Assembly (NCBI GenBank): GCA_050253535.1
Contig: JBFWIW010000044.1
Span: 1-26,904, forward strand
Reading direction: 5' to 3'
DNA: 26,904 bases
Source of the DNA: JBFWIW01 sp050253535
GTDB taxonomy: Bacteria > Bacillota > Clostridia > Oscillospirales > Oscillospiraceae
Under the pieces are notes generated by a model. The model was not told the origin of the DNA, did not search any database, and saw only the letters and a program-made list of their open reading frames with translations. A program made the position numbers and the translations under genes. Numbering within the stretch: the first letter of the stretch is position 1; each line of letters begins with the position of its first letter. Shown piece after piece: positions 1 through 7,024 of the stretch.

Positions 1-663
1 TATGATACGACGTTCTATATGGCAGACATTCAGGTCTCAGGCGTCGAATATCTTAAAACTGCGTTTGCCAACGGTACTTATGGCCGCAATATCAAAGAGA
101 CGACGTCCGACATAGCCAAAGATAACAACGCTATATTTGCCATTAACGGTGATTATTACGGGTTCCGGGACGATGGTTATGTGGTTAGAAACGGTATCCT
201 GTACAGGGACACTTCCGGAGGCAACCAGGATCTGGTTATAGATGAAGAAGGTGATTTTTCCATTATCAATGAGAGTCAGACGGATGCACAGACGCTCATT
301 GACTCCGGCGCGTGGCAGGTCTTGTCATTTGGCCCTTCGCTTATAAACGACGGAGAAATAGCCGTATCCGCAGACAGCGAAGTCGATAAATCCAGGACAA
401 GCAACCCCAGAACGGCTATCGGTCAGGTGTCGGAGCTCCACTATATAATTATAGTGTCTGACGGCCGGACTGACGAAAGCGCCGGACTTTCCCTTCTTCA
501 GCTGGCTCAGGAACTGAGTGACAGAGGGTGCACTACAGCCTATAACCTTGATGGAGGCGGTTCCTCAACGATGTGGTTTAACGGGCAGATTATAAACAAC
601 CCCACGGACGGCCGAACTGACTCGGAAAGGAAGGTGAGCGATATTGTATACTTCGGATATTAG
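1..663 (+). CDS. Phosphodiester glycosidase (NAGPA-type) domain protein, 3' part
   Basis: The reading frame is open from base 1 and ends at TAG 661-663, so the 5' part lies outside the window. The visible 220 codons form a NAGPA domain, as in phosphodiester alpha-GlcNAcase and bacterial exopolysaccharide or cell-wall glycosidases. The motif AINGDYYG lies near visible residue 50 and NLDGGGSSTMWFNG near 180-195; both are hallmark acidic and glycine-rich segments of the family. No other domain is visible. Family members are usually exported and act on surface polymers; the signal peptide would be in the missing part. The next gene overlaps its last 20 bases, suggesting translational coupling. 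The first in-frame ATG, at 19, is internal to the domain and unlikely to be the start. Confidence 0.85.
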   Translation, partial: YDTTFYMADIQVSGVEYLKTAFANGTYGRNIKETTSDIAKDNNAIFAINGDYYGFRDDGYVVRNGILYRDTSGGNQDLVIDEEGDFSIINESQTDAQTLIDSGAWQVLSFGPSLINDGEIAVSADSEVDKSRTSNPRTAIGQVSELHYIIIVSDGRTDESAGLSLLQLAQELSDRGCTTAYNLDGGGSSTMWFNGQIINNPTDGRTDSERKVSDIVYFGY

Positions 664-1072
664 TAAACCCATGCACAGTCTGCACGCGCTGAAAACCGCA
701 CTCGTCTATCTCACCGTCTCCGTCATCTGCATAATCTTCGATAAAGTCTACGCGCTCTTCGGCCACGGCGTCCATTCAACATCGATGTCTATGATGTTTC
801 TTTATCCCCTTCTCGGCGGCACTTTGATCTTCACTTTGGCTTGGATTATCATACCGCACTCCGATGAAGTAAGCTGCTATCGTTTTTTTTACAACATCTA
901 TAACTCCGGCGTCGCCGCACTTACTGTGGGCAGCGTTTTAAACGGTATTTTTGAAATAGCGGGCACTTCCTCGCCTTATACGATAGCCTTTTTTATCTTG
1001 GGCTGGACGTTTTCCGCTTTCGGTCTCCTTGAATATCTTTTTAGCCTGAACCGGCGCTCACAATCGCGTTAA
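644..1072 (+). CDS. Small four-helix integral membrane protein, unknown function
   Basis: The product has 142 residues if translation starts at TTG 644, which has a good ribosome binding site (AGGAAGGTGAG, 628-638). ATG 671 (residue 10) is an alternative start without a comparable site. Four hydrophobic segments are visible, at about residues 14-34, 48-70, 85-106 and 113-135, with a short basic C-terminus. I do not recognise the family. The gene overlaps the glycosidase gene by 20 bases and so belongs to the same transcript. The stop is immediately followed by the terminator of the convergent deacetylase gene. Confidence 0.7.
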   Translation: MYTSDISKPMHSLHALKTALVYLTVSVICIIFDKVYALFGHGVHSTSMSMMFLYPLLGGTLIFTLAWIIIPHSDEVSCYRFFYNIYNSGVAALTVGSVLNGIFEIAGTSSPYTIAFFILGWTFSAFGLLEYLFSLNRRSQSR

Positions 1073-1103
1073 AAAAGCGCCTCCCGGCGGCAACACCGAG
1101 AGG
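1071..1103 (-). terminator. Intrinsic terminator of the deacetylase gene
   Basis: On the minus strand an 8-bp stem (1096-1103 with 1080-1087, one G-T pair, 8-nt loop) is followed shortly by six T residues (complement of 1071-1076). It lies 24 bases beyond the deacetylase stop and touches the stop of the convergent membrane protein gene. Confidence 0.7.
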
Positions 1104-1126
1104 AAGCAGATTTCAGCAAAATGGAT

Positions 1127-1984
1127 TTATCTGACCGTCTTTAATCCTTCTTTTATGAGTTTTTCAATACCCTGACCATGTGAACGGCAAATCCTTTTTA
1201 AACTGAACAGAGAATCGGGATCGTCCATATTTATGACGTTGACGCCGTAATCACAGGTAAGCGACGCCTTGAAGCCCAGCTTTTTCAGAATCTCATCCAT
1301 TTCATCGCAGTACTTCCCGAACGGGTAGGCAAAGGTGTTTGGGGTTCTGCCTGTCATTTCGATGATTTCCTCCTGCAGCCTGCCGATATCCTCATTAAGG
1401 CGCATTTCGTATTCCATAAACGTTTCGCCGTACTTCTGTGCGCAGCCGACAGTATACTTGCTGTAATTATGCAGATTATAGGTGTGATTCTGTACCTCCA
1501 CACAGCCCGAGTCGAGCATTTCACAGAGCTGATCCCATGTCACATGCGAATAGTCGATGTTATCGTCCGGTATATTGGTAAAATCATCGATATTTTTCCC
1601 AATTATCGAGAACACAATTTTCATGTTATACTCTTTCAGAAGCGGATAGACATAGACATAATTATTGAGGTAACCATCGTCAAAGGTCAGGATAACCGGT
1701 TTTTCCGGAAGGCTTTTGCCATTATAGACATAGTCTATCAAATCGCTCATCGTTATAGTGATGTAATTGTTTTCCGACAGGTACTTAAGGTCATTTTCAA
1801 ATTCCCACGGCAGGATCACATCTTTTCCCGCGTTGAACGTCTTTACCTGGTGATACATAATTATCGGCACACAAACCGACTCGCCACCGTCCGGGCCAGA
1901 TGCCGCGGCTAAGCTGCCCGAGGCAGCCAAAAAAGTTGCGAATATAACGCAGATCAAAGTAAATTTAAAAATTCTGTGTTTCAA
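1127..1984 (-). CDS. Exported polysaccharide deacetylase (NodB homology domain)
   Basis: The product has 285 residues with an N-terminal signal segment (basic start, hydrophobic core at about residues 6-28). The NodB carbohydrate esterase family 4 motifs are all present. TFDDGY at 100-105 holds the catalytic base aspartate and metal aspartate. H167 and H172 in NHTYNLH form the H-x4-H metal site. FAYPFG at 218-223 is motif 3. The enzyme would remove N-acetyl groups from peptidoglycan or another N-acetylglucosamine polymer outside the membrane. The tail after motif 3 is short but includes a SLKRI segment typical of the family. It has its own terminator and appears monocistronic. The substrate cannot be told from the sequence. 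Confidence 0.88.
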   Translation of the reverse strand: MKHRIFKFTLICVIFATFLAASGSLAAASGPDGGESVCVPIIMYHQVKTFNAGKDVILPWEFENDLKYLSENNYITITMSDLIDYVYNGKSLPEKPVILTFDDGYLNNYVYVYPLLKEYNMKIVFSIIGKNIDDFTNIPDDNIDYSHVTWDQLCEMLDSGCVEVQNHTYNLHNYSKYTVGCAQKYGETFMEYEMRLNEDIGRLQEEIIEMTGRTPNTFAYPFGKYCDEMDEILKKLGFKASLTCDYGVNVINMDDPDSLFSLKRICRSHGQGIEKLIKEGLKTVR

Positions 1985-2080
1985 ATGATCAACCTCGAAT
2001 AAAAAAATTAGCAGCAGTTATCTACAGCTCATTTTATTATTTCATAAAAACAATAAAAATCAGCTGTAAAATAAATATAA

Positions 2081-2117
2081 AAGCCTGAGAAAAATATTCT
2101 CCTCAGGCTTAATTTTT
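2081..2117. terminator. Terminator hairpin downstream of the serine acetyltransferase
   Basis: A perfect 9-bp stem pairs 2081-2089 with 2102-2110. On the minus strand it is followed by a T-rich run (TTTTATATTTATTTT), which fits termination of the gene ending at 2144. On the plus strand it is followed by AATTTTT, so it may work in both directions. Confidence 0.75.
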
Positions 2118-2143
2118 GATAAAATCATGCAGTTTTTTGCATT

Positions 2144-3064
2144 TTACTCTTTTACAGGCTCCTGCGGTTTTAAGTCCTTAAACCGGAGCTCCGGGCTCTT
2201 AATGCTCACCCGAGTGCTGGCAGGAACAGATTTAGTGATGAATGCGTTGCTGCCAATTACCGCGCCTTTTCCGATTATTGATTCTCCGCCCAGAATGGAG
2301 GTGGCCGAATACACAGTTACCTCGTCCTCCAGCGTAGGATGGCGTTTAAATCCACGGAGGCTCTGTCCGCCTCTGGTGGAGAGGGCTCCCAGCGTTACGC
2401 CCTGATAGATCTTGACATAGTTGCCTATTTCAGTCGTCTCGCCTATGACCACGCCCGTACCATGGTCAATGAAGAAATGATGGCCGATATCGGCGCCCGG
2501 ATGGATGTCGATACCCGTTATACTGTGGGCGTATTCGGTCATGATCCTGGGGATGAGCGGTACGGACAGCAGATGCAGCTCATGCGCCAGACGGTAAATA
2601 CTTATCGCGAAAATGCCAGGGTACGCGAATATAACTTCGTGCTCGTCGCAGGCGGCTGGATCTCCCTCCATTGTGGCCTGCACATCGGTTAAAAGAATCT
2701 CGCGTATTTCCGGTATCCTGCTCAAAAAGGCAAAGCTCAGCTCGCAGGACCGCTCCACCGGGTTCTCGCAGCCGCCGGTTTCCGCTGCGCCGTGATTTAA
2801 AGCCCGGCAAATCTGCTGCTGCAGCTTTTGGTGCACAGTAGTGAGCAGATTCCCCACATAGTATTTCATGTCACCTTCTTGAACGCATACCTTGTCAAAA
2901 TAACCTGGAAACAGTATTTTCCTCAGTATTCCGATGATCTCAATTATGGCGTCCTTTTCCGGGAGAAAATCCGGCTGTAAAGCCGACCTTTTCGAAATTT
3001 CATACCCCGTGACGATAGCCGACACCAGATCGTCTATATTCTCCCGCCTGTCTCTGTCTCCCAT
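2144..3064 (-). CDS. cysE: Serine O-acetyltransferase
   Basis: This enzyme acetylates L-serine with acetyl-CoA, giving O-acetylserine for cysteine synthesis. ATG 3064 is the chosen start because a GAGGGG site lies six bases upstream; the GTG at 3070 has no such site. This gives 306 residues, the long form with a helical N-terminal domain of about 170 residues. The catalytic left-handed beta-helix follows, with DIHPGADIGHHFFIDHGTG, VVIGETTEIG and the hexapeptide repeats YQGVTLGA, SILGGESIIGKGAVIGSNAF. The histidines in GHHFFIDHGTG are the catalytic residues of the family. No cysteine synthase gene is nearby, and I see no T-box or other leader in the 234 bases upstream. The gene is alone in its transcript. 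Confidence 0.92.
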   Translation of the reverse strand: MGDRDRRENIDDLVSAIVTGYEISKRSALQPDFLPEKDAIIEIIGILRKILFPGYFDKVCVQEGDMKYYVGNLLTTVHQKLQQQICRALNHGAAETGGCENPVERSCELSFAFLSRIPEIREILLTDVQATMEGDPAACDEHEVIFAYPGIFAISIYRLAHELHLLSVPLIPRIMTEYAHSITGIDIHPGADIGHHFFIDHGTGVVIGETTEIGNYVKIYQGVTLGALSTRGGQSLRGFKRHPTLEDEVTVYSATSILGGESIIGKGAVIGSNAFITKSVPASTRVSIKSPELRFKDLKPQEPVKE

Positions 3065-3244
3065 AAGCACCCCTCAAATTTAAGGCATAATCTTATAATT
3101 ATATATATTATTATATTCTGATAGCGAAGTAAACAGGAATATGATCGTCGCGTTCAGCTGTAACGGCCCAGTTTGGCAAAAAGCAGCCTGTTTGTGTTAT
3201 GCGAAAAAAATAACTAAGGAGCCAGTGATAATAAAAATAATGCG

Positions 3245-3270
3245 GCATCCGCAGGTTTACCTGCGGATGC
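3245..3270 (-). terminator. Terminator of the cwlJ-gerQ-like operon
   Basis: A perfect 11-bp stem (3245-3255 with 3260-3270) with a TTTA loop lies 29 bases past the stop of the gerQ-like gene. On the minus strand it is followed by CGCATTATTTTTA, a weak T tract. Confidence 0.7.
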
Positions 3271-3298
3271 TCATCTGTTTTTCAAGCAGTCACTGCCT

Positions 3299-3781
3299 TT
3301 ATTGAGGAATCGAGAAATCCTGCAGTATCGTCACAAATTTTACCGAATACAGGTCGCACATTATATGGGTACGCGAGTTTACATCTTCAAGCACAAAATA
3401 GTTTATCCCTACCTCGATAAGTATCCCCGTTTTATCGGCATACTGATCGCTGCCGATAATAAATTCCGCCCTGACGCTTTTCCCGATATTTGTTGTGAGA
3501 TAATAGGGTATGAATCCTTTCTCGGTGGAAGGCGGAGGTCCCTGCTGGTTCAGCCCGATGTCGGTAATAACGGGGTCCACCTGCATCGGCACTATTATAT
3601 CCGTTTTTGGCGGATTCTGCTGTACCACAGGAATTTCCGGGCTGTAATTCCCTTTATCATCCTGAATAGGCACAGAAAAATTTGCTGCGGCCTTTGTTGG
3701 TACAAAAGTTTGGCGCAAGGTGTGGCTGCTCGCTTTTTGGTCTGGCCCCTTGTTTCCCGTCCAGGTTATACTGTTGCTCAT
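3299..3781 (-). CDS. gerQ: Spore coat GerQ-like protein
   Basis: The product has 160 residues. The first 85 or so are low-complexity, rich in Gln, Pro and Asn. The C-terminal 70 residues (GFIPYYLTTNIGKSVRAEF through DLYSVKFVTIL) match the layout of the GerQ coat domain: an extension segment, a beta strand ending in an ILIEVG core, then a strand with a terminal Y-x-V-x-F. In Bacillus GerQ is a coat protein needed for CwlJ localisation and is encoded next to cwlJ. Here the gene lies 22 bases after cwlJ in the same direction, which is the main support. Start ATG 3781 has GAGGTG ten bases upstream. A general coat protein is the alternative reading. Confidence 0.65.
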   Translation of the reverse strand: MSNSITWTGNKGPDQKASSHTLRQTFVPTKAAANFSVPIQDDKGNYSPEIPVVQQNPPKTDIIVPMQVDPVITDIGLNQQGPPPSTEKGFIPYYLTTNIGKSVRAEFIIGSDQYADKTGILIEVGINYFVLEDVNSRTHIMCDLYSVKFVTILQDFSIPQ

Positions 3782-3803
3782 AATAAATTAACACCTCTAT
3801 TAT

Positions 3804-4244
3804 TTAAGTTTCTGAATAGGCTGCCGTGGGATTAAAAAAACAATGCTGATTAATTCTCGTGAACCAGTATCCGGTTTTATTATATGGAAAGAAGTTTGGG
3901 CATTGCGGTACAAACGGGTTCATATACCACAGTGCGTCAGAGCCGACGCCGGTATATATGCTCCCGTTTATCGCCCAGTCAGCAACCTGATAATGGATGT
4001 TTTCAGGCGTAGCCGTCCATACGTTTTGGTTATTTTGTACGCCTCCTATTACGGTTTTATAGCACGAGAACTGGCATATTTGTTCAATAACCCTGCGCAG
4101 ACTGCCCTCGTTTAATCTCTGATACTCTCCGTATGGCACTCTTACGCGGTTCATAACCGTTGTTGCGACAGCCCTCATTCCGGCAAGGCCCTCACCGCCG
4201 GCTTCGCATTTGATAAGTCTGGCAAAAAGCTCCCTTGTATCCAC
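3804..4244 (-). CDS. cwlJ: Spore cortex-lytic hydrolase CwlJ
   Basis: The product is a SleB/CwlJ hydrolase of 146 residues, close to the Bacillus CwlJ length of about 142. It degrades spore cortex peptidoglycan during germination. The N-terminal segment LFARLIKCEAGGEGLAGM contains the catalytic glutamate (E14). It is followed by the AVATTVMNRVR helix, a central ALWYMNP and a C-terminal HCFFNPT, all family hallmarks. There is no signal peptide, as expected for CwlJ rather than SleB, which is made in the mother cell and placed in the coat. I chose GTG 4244 because GAGGTG lies six bases upstream; the GTG at 4253 is part of that site. Together with the downstream gerQ-like gene this is a germination operon, probably under a mother-cell sigma factor, though I could not define its promoter. 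Confidence 0.88.
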   Translation of the reverse strand: MDTRELFARLIKCEAGGEGLAGMRAVATTVMNRVRVPYGEYQRLNEGSLRRVIEQICQFSCYKTVIGGVQNNQNVWTATPENIHYQVADWAINGSIYTGVGSDALWYMNPFVPQCPNFFPYNKTGYWFTRINQHCFFNPTAAYSET

Positions 4245-4591
4245 AGATTTCACCTCATTTTCAATTTATTCACCCATCAGAATATTGTTACACAGGCTGT
4301 AAAATTAAAAATAAGCCCTATACCGTCTGCTAATCTCTTTAAATACCCCTCAAAACGTTTTATGTGCTCCCAAACGGCATTAATGAGGAAATTTCCATTT
4401 AATATTGTATATTGTTGTATTTTATGTCATTATTAACAATTTATATCTTATTTTTCGGCAAATTTTGTTCATACTTCCATTTTTTTGCATTCGACAAAAT
4501 TATCCATTTTTCACTCTTGCATATTTTGATAACTCATCATAAAATGAGCCCGTTGTGAAAGTAAAAATAATACATAAAGGAAAATGTTGTT
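4245..4591. other. AT-rich divergent intergenic region
   Basis: This region separates cwlJ (minus) from the 88-residue gene (plus). Its last 80 bases hold the plus-strand promoter given separately. The remaining AT-rich part shows no coding frame with a ribosome binding site, no strong hairpin and no repeat that I can see. The cwlJ promoter must lie in its first 100 bases, but I see no convincing sigma-E or sigma-K pair. Confidence 0.5.
4517..4545 (+). promoter_or_regulatory. Probable sigma-A promoter for the 88-residue gene
   Basis: TTGCAT (4517-4522) and TAAAAT (4540-4545) are separated by 17 bases and end about 46 bases before the start codon at 4592. Confidence 0.5.
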
Positions 4592-4858
4592 ATGAAATGC
4601 ATCAAAGTCCCCATGGAGCCTCTGCTGAAAAAAATTCAAGAAATTGCAAAGGAAAATATGACCAGCGTTAAGCTTTCCATAAACGACGAGGTGATAGACC
4701 AGAGCGAATTCTTCCCCTCTTTTCTTCACTTCGAAGCATATGCGAAAGACGGCTCTGCCACAGACTACGAATCGATCGATGCGATCTCCATGCTGATCTC
4801 CCTAAAGCCGATAATCAAATGTCAGAACTCTATGGCATGTAAAAACAGCGGCAACTGA
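4592..4858 (+). CDS. Small hypothetical protein, 88 residues
   Basis: The family is not recognised. The 88-residue product has no signal peptide or membrane segment. Its first half is amphipathic and lysine-rich (PLLKKIQEIAKENMTSVKLSI), its middle acidic, and it has two cysteines near the C-terminus (KCQNSMACKNSGN). The AAAGGA site at 4576-4581 is about ten bases before the ATG. It has its own likely promoter (4517-4545) and a hairpin terminator just after the stop, so it reads as a real single-gene unit. The frame is unrelated to its sporulation neighbours. Confidence 0.6.
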   Translation: MKCIKVPMEPLLKKIQEIAKENMTSVKLSINDEVIDQSEFFPSFLHFEAYAKDGSATDYESIDAISMLISLKPIIKCQNSMACKNSGN

Positions 4859-4885
4859 ATATTTGTGGCAGAAACCAAGTAAAAG

Positions 4886-4920
4886 CCGGAGAGGAATAGC
4901 CCCCTCCGGTTTCGACTTTT
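4886..4920 (+). terminator. Terminator of the 88-residue gene
   Basis: A stem of CCGGAG with CTCCGG (4886-4891 with 4904-4909), extended by outer G-T and A-T pairs and inner GG-CC pairs, is followed by TTTCGACTTTT. It lies about 27 bases past the stop at 4858. Confidence 0.6.
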
Positions 4921-4939
4921 ATAACGACAAATAACTATG

Positions 4940-5076
4940 GAGTCGCTGATTAAATTGCGTTTGATGGATGCGAGAGAGTAAATTTCAAAGCACAGTTAAT
5001 ACTTTGTGTATTAACGAGGCTTTTTGGCTGAAATGGCAGATAATTCGCTCAGCTGCCGACTGTCGACCAGCGACTC
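4940..5076. repeat. MITE-like palindromic element
   Basis: A 137-bp non-coding segment is bounded by perfect 9-bp terminal inverted repeats (GAGTCGCTG at 4940-4948, CAGCGACTC at 5068-5076). It contains an internal perfect 8-bp hairpin (4995-5002 with 5008-5015, five-base loop). It sits between the terminator of the 88-residue gene and the sigE stop. No second copy is seen in this window, so its repeat status is inferred from its shape. Confidence 0.4.
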
Positions 5077-5082
5077 TCTAAA

Positions 5083-5820
5083 TTACATCTGGCGCGAAAT
5101 TTCACGCTTTAATCGCGAGATTATCCGTTTTTCCAGCCTGCTGATGTATGACTGCGATATCCCCATGATGTCGGCAACCTCCTTTTGCGTGCGCTCCTGG
5201 GTATCCCCCAGCCCGAAACGCATGACGATTATCGTCTTTTCACGTTCCGTGAGCTTTTCGAGCGCGTCCAGAAGAAGCGTTCTGTCTACGTCGTCCTCGA
5301 TCGGGCGCATGATTATATCGCTGTCTGTGCCCAGAATGTCCGACAGCAGGAGCTCATTTCCGTCCCAGTCGGTGTTCAGCGGCTCGTCAAATGATATCTC
5401 GGTCTTCTGGTTGCTGGTCTTTCTGAGGTACATAAGTATCTCGTTTTCGATACAGCGGCTGGCGTAGGTGGCAAGCTTTATCTTTTTTTCGGGATCGTAG
5501 GTGTTTATCGCTTTTATAAGTCCGATGGTACCTATAGAAATGAGGTCCTCAATATTGATATTCGTGTTCTCAAACCGGCGCGCAATATAGACGACAAGGC
5601 GCAGGTTGTGCTCTATGAGCATTTTTTTCGCCGCTGGCTCCCCCTTTGAAAGAAGGTCTATGTACTTTGCCTCGTCTTCTTTAGAGAGTGGCGGCGGGAG
5701 AGTCTCGCTCCCCCCTATGTACATGACCGTACCTGGAGTAGTTATTCCGAGCCGCTCCAGTGTAAGATAAATTTTTACCCAGAGCCTGTTTTTCAATATC
5801 CGAAGCGCATTCAATTCCAT
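5083..5820 (-). CDS. sigE: Sporulation sigma factor SigE precursor
   Basis: The product is the mother-cell-specific sigma factor of early sporulation, made as an inactive precursor. The start is ATG 5820, five bases after AAAGGAGG; an upstream frame extension lacks a site. This gives 245 residues. Residues 1 to about 33 form the amphipathic pro-sequence, followed by YIGGSETLPPPLS, where the mature protein begins in Bacillus. Region 2 is highly conserved (HNLRLVVYIARRFENT, INIEDLISIGTIGLIKA, LATYASRCIENEILMYLR). Then come SFDEPLNTDWDGNELLLSDILGTD and region 4 with the helix-turn-helix (KEVADIMGISQSYISRLEKRI). It is co-transcribed behind spoIIGA, whose product cleaves the pro-sequence. In Bacillus sigG often follows; here it does not. 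Confidence 0.97.
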   Translation of the reverse strand: MELNALRILKNRLWVKIYLTLERLGITTPGTVMYIGGSETLPPPLSKEDEAKYIDLLSKGEPAAKKMLIEHNLRLVVYIARRFENTNINIEDLISIGTIGLIKAINTYDPEKKIKLATYASRCIENEILMYLRKTSNQKTEISFDEPLNTDWDGNELLLSDILGTDSDIIMRPIEDDVDRTLLLDALEKLTEREKTIIVMRFGLGDTQERTQKEVADIMGISQSYISRLEKRIISRLKREISRQM

Positions 5821-5846
5821 ATTTCCTCCTTTAAACATAACTCCGC

Positions 5847-6707
5847 TTATACCGTACCTCCGCAGAGGGCCGCGTAAGCCCCTCCGTCCGAGACGGGGTC
5901 CGGCGATATCGCGATAAGACAGCTTCCCACATTTTTGCCTTCAATAACAGTCTCGTCCGTTTTCACGGCGAGAAGAACACCTCCCCCGGTCCCTACCGCA
6001 CGGTAAGGCACCAGCCGAAATTTTAAGTCCGGCAGGATGGCGCTTACCGTTTCAAATGCCTTTACCGGGTCCCTGAGTTTTTCCGGGGTCAGGGCCGTGC
6101 ACGCCTCTTTTGGAAAAAGGTCGCGCAGCGCTGAAAAGTCCGCAACTATTATCTGACGCCCAGTCATGGGATCATTGAGAGAATTGCCCGTGTCGCGGAG
6201 CGCTGTAAATATCGTTTTTTTGTTCCCGAGCTTTACCTCCACTTTCGAAACCCCACCGTCTCCCGCTTTGCTTCGCGCTGCTCGGCGGAAGAATAACGAG
6301 AGCGCGGCATATGTAATACAGGCGGAGAGCGCGAGCACCCTGAACGTTATCGGCTGCAATACCCCGTCCCCGCTCCCCTGCCCCTCTATGAGCGACACCG
6401 CGAAAACGGCTCCCCCGAAGGCCGCCGACACGGCAAAGAATACCGCCGTTATGCGAAAGAGCTTCTGCTCGCCTCCAAATACCACGAGCGCTATAAGTAT
6501 CCCCACGGCAATTTTTACCGGCGCTGCCGAGAGAAAACGGAGGGCTTCAAAGAGAACGGCGACGGCGTAAGCGCCGCCGACAAAGGCGCCCAACGCCATG
6601 CGAAGCCTTCTGATTTTAAGGGAGCATATCTTTGCCGTGCACATTAATACGAGGTAATTCACGACGAAATTCAGGAAAAAAAGCGTGTCAACGTAAACTG
6701 TCTGCAT
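5847..6707 (-). CDS. spoIIGA: Sigma-E processing peptidase SpoIIGA
   Basis: This is the membrane aspartic protease that removes the SigE pro-sequence when signalled from the forespore. The product has 286 residues. The N-terminal half carries about five membrane segments (starting YVDTLFFLNFVVNYLVLMCTAKI, then roughly 38-56, 62-77, 84-104 and 121-140). The cytoplasmic half holds the catalytic motif LRDTGNSLNDPMTG with D172, the family active-site aspartate. It ends with VPYRAVGTGGGVLLAVK, another conserved stretch. The strong purine-rich site GGAGGGGGAGAGG precedes ATG 6707. It lies 26 bases upstream of sigE, giving the classical spoIIG operon, and has a promoter with long spacing. Confidence 0.95.
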   Translation of the reverse strand: MQTVYVDTLFFLNFVVNYLVLMCTAKICSLKIRRLRMALGAFVGGAYAVAVLFEALRFLSAAPVKIAVGILIALVVFGGEQKLFRITAVFFAVSAAFGGAVFAVSLIEGQGSGDGVLQPITFRVLALSACITYAALSLFFRRAARSKAGDGGVSKVEVKLGNKKTIFTALRDTGNSLNDPMTGRQIIVADFSALRDLFPKEACTALTPEKLRDPVKAFETVSAILPDLKFRLVPYRAVGTGGGVLLAVKTDETVIEGKNVGSCLIAISPDPVSDGGAYAALCGGTV

Positions 6708-6729
6708 CCTCTCCCCCTCCGCGATTTAT

Positions 6730-6762
6730 ATTATAGACATCCCTTCCGGCGAAAAAGGTCAA
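6730..6762 (-). promoter_or_regulatory. spoIIG-type promoter with 21-bp spacer
   Basis: On the minus strand TTGACC (complement of 6757-6762) and TATAAT (complement of 6730-6735) are separated by 21 bases. The Bacillus spoIIG promoter is known for an unusually long spacer of about 22 bp and depends on phosphorylated Spo0A. A partial 0A-box-like GGCGAA lies within the spacer beside the -35. The spacing is read directly; Spo0A dependence is inferred. Confidence 0.6.
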
Positions 6763-6794
6763 ACCGTACAGGCGTAAAAATGATTAAATAAACA

Positions 6795-6822
6795 TAAAAA
6801 AGTCGGACTTAAAAGTCCGACT
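6795..6822 (-). terminator. Strong intrinsic terminator
   Basis: A perfect 9-bp stem (6801-6809 with 6814-6822, loop of four) is followed on the minus strand by six T residues (complement of 6795-6800). It ends the transcript that runs from the metallophosphoesterase through the structured region, just upstream of the spoIIG promoter. Confidence 0.85.
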
Positions 6823-6852
6823 CATTTTAATAGGCCTTGCAGCGTTTTCGTC

Positions 6853-6991
6853 GAAGGCGGAAAATAATTCAAATTATTTTCCCGGTGGTACATACGGCTG
6901 GAAAAAACCGGTTCCGCGGGACATATGATACTCCTTGAAAGCTGTTGATTTGATTGACAGCTTCTGGTGGAACTCGCAAAGGTCCGCCTTC
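6853..6991 (-). ncRNA. Candidate structured RNA downstream of the metallophosphoesterase
   Basis: On the minus strand a 139-nt segment is closed by a perfect 9-bp helix (GAAGGCGGA, complement of 6983-6991, with TCCGCCTTC, complement of 6853-6861). Inside are a 7-bp hairpin AAGCTGT/ACAGCTT and a near-perfect AT hairpin (GAAAATAATT with AATTATTTTC). A strong terminator follows 31 bases later. It could be an independent small RNA, a 3' processed RNA or a structured leader of the micro-ORF. I considered 6S RNA but could not match a conserved 6S sequence. Confidence 0.35.
6874..6924 (-). CDS. Candidate 16-residue micro-ORF
   Basis: ATG 6924 is preceded by a near-perfect AAGGAG site at six-base spacing and encodes MSRGTGFFQPYVPPGK before TAA. 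The ribosome binding site follows directly after a hairpin (AAGCTGT/ACAGCTT). The peptide is basic, aromatic and proline-rich and is not recognised. The whole ORF lies inside the 9-bp closing helix described for this region. So either this is a regulated micro-gene or the site match is a coincidence within a structural RNA. An overlapping 44-codon frame starting MSLSEGG lacks a comparable site. Confidence 0.35.
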   Translation of the reverse strand: MSRGTGFFQPYVPPGK

Positions 6992-7024
6992 TGATAAACT
7001 CATATGGTATTACATGACTGCTAA

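Noticed and set aside
6853..6991. 6S RNA as the identity of the structured region.
   Set aside because: Length and closing helix fit roughly, but I could not recognise any conserved 6S sequence or a central bubble flanked by long helices.
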